Shown: piece by piece, positions 44,696 to 54,699 of the stretch
Layout of the letters: each line of letters begins with the position of its first letter
How positions within the stretch are numbered: the stretch's first letter is position 1
Assembly (NCBI GenBank): GCA_902729315.2
Contig: LR746281.1
Location: 439,001-503,000 of the forward strand
Source: Spirodela intermedia
Taxonomy: Eukaryota; Streptophyta; Magnoliopsida; Alismatales; Araceae
Direction: 5' to 3'
DNA: 64,000 bases
Position numbers and translations under genes: made by a program
The notes under the pieces: model-generated
Databases searched by the model: none
What the model saw: only the letters and a program-made list of their open reading frames with translations
What the model was told of the DNA's origin: nothing

Positions 44696-45375
44696 TGTTA
44701 AAAATATTATTAATATTGCAAACCCATTCTCATTCTTGTGGGCCAAAACTTGTGGCCCAAGCAATCAAGGTTCATGATACTCTAAAGGCCCAAATCACTT
44801 TTGACTCATATTTAGATACGTCTCAATTATGTTAGAGATTAATTTTCCACAGAATTGGACTTTGAGCTCATTTATGATATAATTTAGGTGGACTAGAAGC
44901 TTAGGAATTGTGAAGATTGAACTGCTACAAGACATTTTATGGCCTATAATAAAACACATCTTAAATATTTAGTTTTCTTGTTTTAAATTTCATTCCACTT
45001 TTAGTTATTTCATATTTGTGTGACTTGACCCCTCTTTTTCTTAGGGGCAATTTTAGCATAACCTTTCCTTTTTTAGGAGCATTCTAATAAAACCCCTAAT
45101 TTGTAATGAAATTCTAATCAATTTCAACCTAGTTAAAGGCCCCCCTTACAGTTTTAGGAGCCATTCAATCAATTATATAGTTTTTTTTCCTCTTCTAAGA
45201 TGTATATTTAGAGAAACCTGACTCGAGATCAAATCTTTGTGGAATAAAGGCTTGATGGTTTTTCATTTTTTGGATTTAAGATTTAGAATCTTCATAGAAA
45301 TCACATTTCTTTTGGATTCAAGGACTTTGAATTTCAACTCCAAATAACTCAGACTATGATACATGGTATCAAAGC
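44696..45375 (+). mobile_element. Probable copia-type LTR end plus primer binding site
   Basis: AT-rich sequence ending GATACA at 45363, followed at 45364-45375 by TGGTATCAAAGC, an exact plant copia primer binding site for initiator Met tRNA. This is the arrangement of a 5' LTR and primer site. The LTR start is a guess: TGTTAAAAAT at about 44696 is one candidate and TGTTAGAGAT at about 44829 another. No matching 3' LTR or pol sequence was found downstream. The PPR-derived segment begins about 40 bp after the primer site. Confidence 0.55.
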
Positions 45376-45411
45376 TATACTTAGGGCTCAAATCTGTTCT
45401 TTCTATCACTC

Positions 45412-46117
45412 TTGATCTTTCAAGTCGTCATCTTGTCCCTCTCCGTTGCATCATCACCGACTGATTTGACCACCATGATCAGCCTCCTCTTCACATACTC
45501 CATTTTTATGGATCTACATCAGGTTAGAAACATCCACATCCACATCCACATCCACATCCACTTGGTTAGCATAAGGTTGGACCTGAACCACAGGGTCATC
45601 ACTAGGAGGCTGATACAGCATTTCTTCTACGTCATTCCCATGAAGGACACCATCATGTGGATGCTGGCGGTCAAGGTGAAGCCCAATGTGGTCGCCTTTC
45701 ACTTCCCTGCTCTACTCTTCCAACCATGTCAGCCTAGTCAACAAGGGGTTCTCCTTGTTCAGCCGCGCACACTCTACATCGGCATTGGCAACGTTAGGCC
45801 TTGGGTGGAGCACTACGTAGGCGCCATTGACCTCCTTGGCCTTGCAAGGCAGCTGCAGGAGGCATGTGGGCTCATTATAACGATGCCTTGCCGGCCAAAC
45901 CACACTATTTGAGGTGCCCCACTAGATGTTTGTGATCCATGGGAACATCTGCTTGGGCAAGGAGACTGGAGGACACTTGTTCGAGATGGAGCTGGAGAAC
46001 ACATGGAACTATGTCCTACTAGAGAATATATACTCTATGGCGGGGAGGTGGGAGGATGCAAAGAAGGTGAGGAGAGCAGTGAGAGAGGCGGATTGAAGAA
46101 ACTTGTCCGGTGTAGTG
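45412..46117 (+). pseudogene. Decayed copy of the 3' half of the PPR gene
   Basis: Translated piecewise it follows the C-terminal 290 residues of the PPR protein at 38853-40955. TTMISLLFTYSIFMDLHQVRNIH matches TIVSLLPAYSLLADLRQAGNIH closely. VEHYVGAIDLLGLARQLQEA matches AEHYAGAVDLLGRAGRLQEA, and RGLKKL is retained near the end. It has deletions, frameshifts and a stop after MPCRPNHTI, and CG dinucleotides have largely become TG or CA. A (CACATC)n expansion at about 45530-45560 sits in the coding part. It starts about 40 bp after a retrotransposon primer site, so it may be a captured fragment. It is not functional. Confidence 0.85.
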
Positions 46118-46984
46118 AGCCTTGTATTTAGGTGGTTGTACTGTCAACAAAGTTTCTTTCTTCCTATACACTCACTTACAATCAAATTTGTTTTTATCCT
46201 TAGAGATCGTTATTAATTCTCAAGTATTATTTATATGAAAATAATTCATCTCTTCCTCCATAAGAATATTTCATTCAATTTTTTTTTTATCCTTAGAGAT
46301 CGTTATTAATTCTAAATTATTTCTTGAAATATTATAGGGGATGAGAAGAAATAATATAAAATACATTGTCAAAAGAAAACTTAAATAGTTTTTAATTCTC
46401 TTCTTACACAATTAGTAAAAAGGGTTTGTGTCATTCTAATTTAGATGCACCGAACATTCATCATATCAAGGAGAAATTTGAAAATTCTTATCAACTCCTT
46501 GTCCCACTTCATTCAACTTCACGTTAGCTAAGTTGCTAGTTTCATTATCAGGAGAAACTATATATTGAACTTTCTTTATCATATTGCTGATGTTTTATCA
46601 TATATGAAATATGTACTAAATATTATTTTTTGAATTATGAGATTCTATAAACTAAACTCCTTGATATCTTCTTTATATCTTAAGAAAATACATTGCTTTG
46701 ACTTAGGCTTCAACTTGGTTCCTTCGTTGTCTTATAACAAAACATTAATAAGACAGCTAAATATATGTATATTAGACTAAGTTACTAGTCTTCTAGACCA
46801 AAGTTCTTCAGGTTTCTTGGGTCCAATTAATGTAGAAGGAGACTAATTTATCAAATAGTAGGCTATGTAGGTATCCTTAGCAAGCAGGGCCCATTATGAT
46901 ATATTCTAATACTCAAAAGTTTACTCTAGGAGAGAAATATAAGGGCTTAATTATTATAATACATCTTGGACATGTTAATTTTGA
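46118..46984. other. AT-rich spacer, no gene seen
   Basis: No open frame or protein similarity recognised. A block of about 34 bp (TTTTATCCTTAGAGATCGTT and onward) occurs at about 46191 and again at about 46287. It may contain the 3' part of the element that begins near 44.7 kb, but no LTR copy was found. Confidence 0.5.
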
Positions 46985-48430
46985 TAAATATAGAGGATTT
47001 GGATATTATTGGAGATTTCACAGGGACTGCTAGAGAAAAATTAATATCAATTTTGATATGGGGAGAAAGAAAAAGGCGTGAGACTCGAACGTAAAAAGGA
47101 AGGTGAGCCGTGCGATGGAGAAGCACCGATCTGATGGCATCGGCAACTCCCGCGCCAGACCAGAAATTCGGAGATATTCCGATAGCCGGAACAAGGCTCC
47201 CCTGACTATCGGGGAGGACGGTTATTACCCCGGGCCCTTCCCGCCACCCTCCTATTTAATCTCCCTCCCTCGCCCCCATCGATGGCTGCTACCATCCCTC
47301 TGCTCGCTGCTCGCTGCTCTCGCCCTGGAACAAACAGTTCCAGAGCGAGAGAACGAGAGAGAGAGATAGAGAGGAAGATGGCGGGGCCTTCGACCGTCTG
47401 ATGCAATCCCTCACCTTCCGAGCATACCAGGGCCAGCTTCCTCCCATTAAGACCGGCGCTGCCGCCGGCTACGATCTGTCGGGGGGCGGGCGGGAGGGGC
47501 ATTATGGGGCTCCGCTGAAGCACGCCGGCGGAACGTGGTGGGGGCCCCTCCCTGAGCGGGAGCTCCTCCCGCCCTTCAAGGACCGCTTCGCCGACTTCCC
47601 GGAGCCGCTGCGCTGGAGGCTGATCGGCTGCTGCAGGCAGACCGTGGAGCAGTGCCTCCGCGACGTCACCGCCGAGATCCGTGGCCTCACCGCCGGCGCC
47701 GCCGTCCCGGAGGACATCTTCCTCTACGACTCCGTCCCCGCCGCCACCCAGATCGCCGGCGTCGACGCTGAGGAAGCCAGGCGTCCCCTCCACGCCTTCC
47801 TCGCCGCCACCGAGGAGCAGGCCATCGCAGCAGCTGCGGCGGCGCGCCGCGCATGATGACGGCCGCACATTCCTCCACCTCCCTCCCTTCCCCGTCTTCT
47901 TCAGCCATGGCGAGTGAGATGCAGCTGGTAAATTCCCTACAAAGAATATTTACAGATTGTAAAAGGAACGTACTTGCTTCTTCTCCGCTCTGCCTCTCAA
48001 CTAATCCTTCTCTGTATCGTACTAGTCGGAACAGCCTCTGGAATTCAGGCCTCCTAACTATCAATAACCTCTCTGGGGAATCGATCTCTAGGAGCTTGAG
48101 CATGGTCGGCCATTAGGGGAGTTCTCCTCCAAGTGGGTCTTCCTCTTGGCGAGGACCTGGTCGTGAACTAAGCTCTGCATGGCCAGCGCTTCCCGAATGG
48201 TGCCCAGGAGCTGCTCGCACAGCTCGTCGATGGCGAGCATGGAGAAGGGCTCCTCGATGAGAACGCCCACCTGTTCAATCACGAGCATAAGGCAACGGAA
48301 CAAGCATTCACCAAAAGAGGGACGGAGACTAATTATTTTGTTTTCCATAGAGTAGGTGTTCATATTTTCCGTGTCTTCTATTGTACACATTCATGGGCTG
48401 ATCTTTCACGAGAGGAATCGGCACATACCA
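46985..48430 (+). repeat. Inverted-duplication arm 1 (gene A plus VCCN 3' end)
   Basis: About 1.45 kb that matches the reverse complement of roughly 52925-54305 from end to end. Matching parts are the upstream block (TATTATTGGAGA followed by CAGGGAC), gene A promoter, gene A coding region, the shared 3' UTR, the last VCCN exon and part of VCCN intron 3. The arms differ by substitutions and small indels, more in non-coding parts. Confidence 0.88.
47401..47856 (+). CDS. Hypothetical protein, gene A copy 1
   Basis: Small single-exon gene of 151 aa from the internal ATG; family not recognised. It is Pro/Gly-rich at first, has the core GGTWWGPLPERE, the stretch FADFPEPLRWRLIGCCRQ and an amphipathic Cys-containing helix region VEQCLRDVTAEIRGL. 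It ends in an Ala-rich tail (AIAAAAAARRA). A TATA-like TATTTAA lies at 47253-47259. Relative to copy 2, the likely ancestral ATG at 47378 is followed by a 1-bp deletion (ATGGCGGGG-CC against ATGGCGGGGACC), which puts it out of frame. Copy 1 must therefore start at 47401, where copy 2 has an internal Met, or be inactive. The shared promoter and conserved body suggest a real gene family. Confidence 0.6.
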   Translation: MQSLTFRAYQGQLPPIKTGAAAGYDLSGGGREGHYGAPLKHAGGTWWGPLPERELLPPFKDRFADFPEPLRWRLIGCCRQTVEQCLRDVTAEIRGLTAGAAVPEDIFLYDSVPAATQIAGVDAEEARRPLHAFLAATEEQAIAAAAAARRA

Positions 48431-51400
48431 TGTCTGGGATGGGGCAGTTTCATTGATTAATGAGCATGCGGTCAACTCGTTCTAAGCTGATGAAGGTGCA
48501 CTCTACAGGTCTACGCTCAGGGCTATTCGGCAAGAGGCATATATGTCCTGAACCCATGAGATTCCCTCCAGAAAAGATGAAGGGTCGACTACCAAATCGA
48601 ATATCCATGGCTCTCATGCGGAAGGCAAGCATATGAGTTTCAAGCATCAATCTTCAACTAATTAAATGCAGTTCTTAAAGACCACAGAAAACTCATCACC
48701 GGATGAGGAAAAAGAGCTTACTTCCTCAATGCAGAACAAGGAGGCCGCACTAATGAACGTAGCAGGAACCACAATCCAGTTGCAGTCATCCCAAAGTATT
48801 ACAGGAAGCGTGAGGTGCCATAGGACTAGAAATCTTGATGTTAAACGTGTGTACGAAAGAGGGATGGGGATTCCCATGAGTTGTTCACAGACACAGATGC
48901 CTTCATGGAAACTGAAGACCTTTGACTCCTGCAAGGAGAAGCAGAAAGTCTGTTCACTGAAAAGTAGAGTCAATACAAGAATGCCCTCATCAATGATCAT
49001 GGTACGACCATTCAGAAGATAGTTTTCAGGATTACAGCCAAAAACGGCACCGCAGTTTGAAAGGGAGAAGGAAAACTGTCTCAATTTGAAAAAGTATTAT
49101 GAAAACTGCTGGAGCATGCTCCTAATTCTTAACCCGTTCGCATGTCCATCACTCTTTATAAGGTTTTGAAGGCCACTATTTTATTCATGGCAATAATATT
49201 ACAAATAGCATGGAAAATACAACAACAGCAAGATGAATAATACAAAAAGAAAACTATCAACTTAAACAGATGCCGATACACGGAACTGAGAAAGAAAATA
49301 AACTATAGAAAGAAGGTGAGGATTTTAACGAACATATGCACAAATCTAGCACCTGAAAATCACCTGTCGGGGCAAAATCTCAATTTAGTAAGCAACTTAT
49401 AGATATAAATATGAACAGAGGGAAACCCATGAAATTTTTCTCTAAAACTTTCGTGTCTAGGCTGTCTAGTGGAAGAAAACCAAACAAGAACTGTCTGCAA
49501 AATAAAAAGTTTAAGGGGAAAAGTGGAAATTGAATTAATATGGAAGAAACTTATTTCGAGAATATATGGAGGTAATTATTACTGATAGCATAATTTCCTC
49601 ATTAGACCGAAAAGAAGTAGCTTAAACTTGTTAATACAAACGACGGAATATTAACTACCTAGATACATTATATATAAATAAAAATATGTCAATTGGTTCT
49701 CAGCAACTTGCTGAAGACAGAGTGAAAAGGGTTTCATCACGATCATGAACTTAACTTGAAGACCAAGACTATGCAGAATTGGGGATAAAAGGTTCTCAGG
49801 AGGTCGCTAGAATTTACCATGACGCATCTCTTTGCCTCTTCTGTGTGCAGCAGCTGAATGCTCCGTGAAATAAACTCAATGATACAGCGAGGTCGATGCT
49901 TTGATCTTAGAATGATCGCTAAATCATCCTCATCAAGAATACTTTTCAGGTCTGCGATGATATCTGAGTTATAAATAACATGGCACTGCATTAAAAAATG
50001 CATGTCTATTAATACTGTGAAAAGTGACGTTTATTATATTTGAGTAATGATGAAACTCATTTATTCAAACATGATAACTATTTATTCTAGCCATAAAATT
50101 CTATTTTTTAAAACAAAAAAATCATTTAATTTCTGAAAAAAAACCTTTCACATGGATAGAATGTCGACTAGGTGAACATCACTCTATTGGCATGTGAGAT
50201 AACCAAAGAAATGAAATGCCTCAGAATGATGGTTCATTGAAAACTGATGAAGACTAACAAGTGATGCCCATTTGGATGGTGTCATGGACTTTTAATCAGA
50301 AGAGAAGGAGAAGACCAAATAGTATGTGAAAGAATGCTGGGCGTTTCAGCAGGTAGATAAGCATGAGGTGATGAGCCCTTGAGTGTTTGGTAGAAAGGAA
50401 AACTAATGCAATACCGAACAGATGGTCAAACCTTCTACACAAGTAATGGGCCAAAAACCCTACTAAATATTCAAAAAGTGGTAATGTAGAGACATTAAGT
50501 CACATCACACCGAGAAACTAATGAGATTTGGAAACATCCAGTCTGAAAGCAGGCAGGCAGACAATGATGAGTTGATGAACTACAGAGTTGCCAAAGGAAG
50601 CCCAAAAAACAGCCTGACGGTTGGTACTAACCAATCTGGGTCAATCCGATTCGAGCCATTTTCCTAAAATCCCTTTTCCCCCAACTTCTAGGTATTTTAG
50701 AACAATCCGCGTCACCCACACATCAAAATAAAATTCAAAAACAAGTAACTAAATTTGAAATCATTGTGACGTAATTTCAGTACAGAGCCGTCTAGGGTGC
50801 CAAGGCATTACCATGATTACCCATGGTTTATGGTGGACCAAGAAAACGAAATACTCTTCACAGAGTAATTGCAAACTGAAAGCTCAGTGCCGAACATTGA
50901 AAGAGGAGAGAACAGCTGAGGTTACACTTGTACCCTTAGTTGAGAGCATTAATAGGATAGACCTGGTTGACTCTATTGAATCTATATCTTTTTTCTAAAA
51001 ATAAACATAAACAGAACAGGCACCAGGCTGACATAATATCCTATGCGATTTCTTAACTAGAGTATTACCTACTCTGCTTGCTGACACATTTTTCCTCAAA
51101 TTACGTCAATTTGTGAAATTCTGCGCTTACTATTAAGAACTTAAACAATGAGGCGAATAAGGATTTTCTAGCAGCCTTTAAAATCCATTATTCCCTACCT
51201 AAGTTGGGCGGATCAGATCAAAATGAACCTCAGTGGGTCAAGTCCAAGGGGAGGCATTCACTCACGAACCTTCCAAGAAAAGAGCACGAGATTGAAGAAA
51301 ACCCAAATCAAGCCTAAGTGAGCCTAGAGTTATTTGACTTTGCTCGTAGTTGGCCAACGTCTCTGAGTTCGAAGAAGATGCAGAAGGTCAGATGAGACGT

Positions 51401-52246
51401 TAATCCACAATAGCTCGAGGTTATTGGGTTGAGAACTGATTAGTTTCCAATAGGACGTTAAGAGATAAACAAGGACAGACGATTCATAAAAATTCTGACA
51501 TGAAGCTGTAGTGACTTGTTGCTATGATCTCTGAGAAAAAGTGCATAGATAAATCGACTTCGAACCTTAAGAGCAACAGGAAATGCCATTATATAACTCA
51601 GGAGTGCCCTCTTTGTGTCGGCGTCAACAGAGTGCTCACTGCTGCCTAAGGATATCACCATCCCAGCCAACTCGTTTGTCCCTACCATCACCTTGATCCA
51701 CACATTTCTGCCCTCCTGAAACCTCGAATACGATGCCTCCGTCCGAAACACCAGCAGCAATGCCAGAGCTGGGGCTGTAAGCTGGTAGGGAAGTGGAGAC
51801 GCCCTCAGTAGCGGGAGGAACTCGGGGAGCCATCCAGCCGACACTGCCGAATTGTACGCGGCTAGGGTTGCAGCTACGGCAGTGAGCGTAAACACCGGGG
51901 GAATCAAGGAGAGGATAACGCGAGAAGATAGACTCGAAAGGAGGTGTCGTAGATGACGGAGGGAGCTGCGATGCTCCACCCAGTGGTCGTGGGTATAGAG
52001 GGAGCGGGACTTCCGCATCCCTCTCTCCTTGATGTCATCTGCCCAGTCGGGGATCCTGCGGAGAAAAGGAAACAGCGGCCAGGGGGCAGGGGCCTTGCAG
52101 CATACTATCCCACGAGCACGGGGCTTGGGGGAGGGAGACGAACGACAGCGCGGCAGCAACTTGGATGACAACTTGGGAGTGAGAGTTGAGAACGACGAAG
52201 AGAGATGCGCCGGTGTGCTGGTACGATGAGTTGCAGGTTTTGGCAT
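48088..52246 (-). CDS. Voltage-dependent chloride channel, chloroplastic (bestrophin-like, VCCN)
   Basis: Thylakoid chloride channel family that tunes proton motive force in changing light. Four minus-strand exons: 52246-51566, 49985-49818, 48928-48722, 48270-48088, all GT-AG and phase 0, giving 412 aa, close to the Arabidopsis VCCN1 length. The N-terminal 60-70 residues are Ser/Arg-rich, a likely transit peptide. Family landmarks: WVEHRSSLRHLRHLLSSL, membrane span LIPPVFTLTAVAATLA, FRTEASYSRFQEGRNVW, KHRPRCIIEFISRSIQ, GICVCEQLMGIPIPLSYTRL, WHLTLPVILWDD and the end segment FCIEEVGVLIEEPFSMLAIDEL. Its 3' end converges on gene A copy 1. Its last exon is present twice more (53079-53240 and 63826-64000, plus strand), and its first codons and promoter side recur at 63 kb. 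Confidence 0.93.
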
Positions 52247-53240
52247 TTGCCGGAAGAATCGGAGACGGCGATGGCTCTATCTCGAACTACCGCGGAGCAT
52301 GGATGGGTGGGTGGGAGGAGCAGAGCGCCGGGGAAGAGCAAGGCGGAGAAGGTACAGGGTGAGTGGAGGAGGCCCGTTGGGAGAGGAGGACAGTGAGGGG
52401 AGAGGACGAGAGTGAGCGGAGTAAGATAACAGTCACATGTGAATGAGAATTTTACACGTTTTATTTGGTAGGTGTGGGGCTCTGGGAGTATAACTAAACC
52501 CGCGGAGGACATTACTCAGTCTTCTATTATTAAAATCACAATTTTCTTGCGGCTACCAAACGCTACAATCACGAATGATCTGACCCTTCTCATCTTAGTA
52601 AGCTTTAGAGAAATACCCCCATGACATCACAGGGTCTTTAATCATTCGACAATTTCACAGGGTCCTTAGAGCAAAAACCCTTCATTGAAGAAGTAAGTTT
52701 TTTTCTTCAGTGGTGATTGTGATATGTAGATTTGCCGTTGATGAACTAAATATTTATAATTGAAATTCCCTCCACATTCTTTATAGAAGTGCCGTTTCTA
52801 TATTTAAAGTCCGAATTTTGCAAAAATAGCCCTGAGCGTTGACCTGTTGAGTGCGGATTTATAATCCCTTAACCCTGTTGACCTCGGCCGTCCAGCCGGA
52901 AAATATGGACAAGAGTTAGCGAAATAGACGGCATGCTCGCGAGAGATCAGCCCGTTAATGTGTATAACAGATGGGGAAATATGAACCCCTATTTATTCCA
53001 TGAAAAAAAAAAACAATTAGCCTCCCTCCCTCTTCTGGTGAATACTTGTTCCGTTGACTTCTGCTTGTGATTTAACAGGTGGGCGTTCTCATCGAGGAGC
53101 CCTTCTCCATTCTCGCCGTCGACCAACTGTGCGAGCAGGTCCTCGGCACCATTCGGGTAGTTCGCGACCAGGTCCTCGCCAAGAGGAAGACCCACTTGGA
53201 GAAGAACTCCCCTAATGGCCGGCCATGCTCAGGCTCCTAG
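52235..53240. repeat. Direct-repeat unit 1 (VCCN promoter side plus inverted VCCN last exon)
   Basis: From the first codons of VCCN through its upstream region to the stray VCCN exon at 53079-53240. It is repeated in the same orientation at 63044-64000 with about the same spacing. A middle portion (about 52555-52810) also recurs at 58769-59028. Confidence 0.88.
53079..53240 (+). pseudogene. Stray copy of the last VCCN exon
   Basis: Starts at an intact acceptor (TTTAACAG) and reads GVLIEEPFSILAVDQLCEQV through to a stop, like VCCN exon 4 at 48270-48088. Seven codons are missing in the middle (REALAMQSLVHDQ reduced to RVVRDQ). The frame is open, but no upstream VCCN exons exist on this strand, so it is a gene fragment inside the inverted duplication. 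It lies about 830 bp upstream of the real VCCN start, pointing away from it. Confidence 0.85.
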
Positions 53241-53513
53241 AGATCGATTCCTCAGGGAGGTTCTTGATACATGGGAGGCCTGAAATCCAGAGGCTATTCC
53301 GACTACCAGTACGATACAGAGAAGGATTAGTTGAGAGGCAGAGTGGAGAAGAAGCAAGTGCGTTCCTTTTACAACCTGTAAACATTGTTTGTTGGGAATT
53401 TACCGGCTGCATCTTGTTCGCCATAGCTGAAGAAGACGGGGAAGTCAGGGAGGCGGCGGGATGTGCGACCGTCGTCATGCGCGGCGCGCCGCCGCAGCCG
53501 CTGCGATGTCCTG

Positions 53514-53960
53514 CTACTCGATGGTGGCGAGGAAGGCGTAGAGGTGGCGCCTGGCTTCCTCGGCGTCGACGCCGGCGATCCGGGCGGCGTTGAGGACGGA
53601 GTAGTAGAGGTATATGTCCTCCGGGACGGCAGCACTGGCGGTGAGGCCGCGGATCTCGGCGATGACGTCGCGAAGGCACTGCTCCATGGCCGCCCTGCAG
53701 CAGCAGATCAGCCTCCAGCGCAGCGGCTCCGAGAAGTCCGCAAAGCGGTCCTCGAAGGGCGGGAGTTTTCCCCTTTCAGAGAAGGCCCCCCACCATGTTC
53801 CGCCGGCCTGCTCCAGCTGAGGACCCCAAATGTCCCCTCCTTGATACTCCGCCGGCACGTACTCCCACCCCGAGAGATCGTAGCGGGCGGCGCCGCCGGT
53901 CGTGATGGGAGGAACCCGGCCCTGGTACGATTGCATCAGACGGTTGAAGGTCCCCGCCAT
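53514..53960 (-). CDS. Hypothetical protein, gene A copy 2
   Basis: 148-aa single-exon frame on the minus strand starting MAGTFNRLMQSYQGR. It is paralogous to 47401-47856: GGTWWGAFSERGKLPPFEDRFADF, EPLRWRLICCCR, EQCLRDVIAEIRGL and EDIYLYYSVLNAARIAGVDAEEARR align through the body. It keeps the long N-terminus that copy 1 has lost by a 1-bp shift. It stops at TIE by a GAG-to-TAG change, 13 codons before the copy 1 stop; the Ala-rich tail is still readable after it. A TTAAATA box lies upstream at 54043-54049 (plus coordinates). Function unknown; each copy has one lesion, at opposite ends. Confidence 0.6.
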   Translation of the reverse strand: MAGTFNRLMQSYQGRVPPITTGGAARYDLSGWEYVPAEYQGGDIWGPQLEQAGGTWWGAFSERGKLPPFEDRFADFSEPLRWRLICCCRAAMEQCLRDVIAEIRGLTASAAVPEDIYLYYSVLNAARIAGVDAEEARRHLYAFLATIE

Positions 53961-54699
53961 CTTCTTACTCTCTCTCTCTCTCTCGCTCGCTTTAGAGCTC
54001 CAGAGTTTTGGATTTGCGACCCATGGAGAGGACGAAGGGCAGTTAAATAGTAGCGTGGCGGGAAGAGTTCCAGGGCGAACCGTCCTGAGATAATCTGGGG
54101 ATCGTTCCGGCCGGCGGAATATATCCGAATATCTTGCGTGGCGGGGGAGAGACGGATGCCGTTAGATCGGTGTCCACGTCACGTGGACCAGCCCACTAAA
54201 CTCCTGACCTCCGTAGTCCAATAAGAATATTTGTTTTAATCTTTCACCCCTAATTGAAATTGTTATTAATTTTTTCTCTAGCGGTCCCTGTAAAGTCTCC
54301 AATAATATTCAAAGCCTCTATATTTATCAGAATTAAAATCTCCTCGGTGATGAACTTGAGGCCGATCCTGACCTCTCCTTCGTCGGTGCCATCCATAAAA
54401 AACAGGCTGTACAGGGCCGGTTTCAGATCTATGTAACAATTGTTGACCTTTTAGAGATGTGAATATAGAAGAAAATTTCCAAGTAAAATTTCAGGAGAGC
54501 TGACCCTATAATCAATTTTGTATGATCGTATGATCTTAATCAATAGAATCGAAGAACTAAACTGTTCTTAGATGTAGGTGATGTGCAAAATCACTATAAA
54601 ATTTCTTAATCTTATTTGCATTAAACTAGAGAGATTAGATGAATCATAAAGACAAGGAGGAGATAGAGTCACCAAAATAGATTCTACTAAAAGAGTTTT

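Larger units (their letters stand above)
52925..54305 (-). repeat. Inverted-duplication arm 2
   Basis: Reverse-complement counterpart of 46985-48430. It holds a VCCN exon fragment on the plus strand, the shared 3' UTR and gene A copy 2 on the minus strand with its promoter. The end near 54.3 kb matches the upstream block of arm 1 (rc TATTATTGGAGA), so the duplicated unit included the gene A promoter and about 100 bp beyond. Confidence 0.88.
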
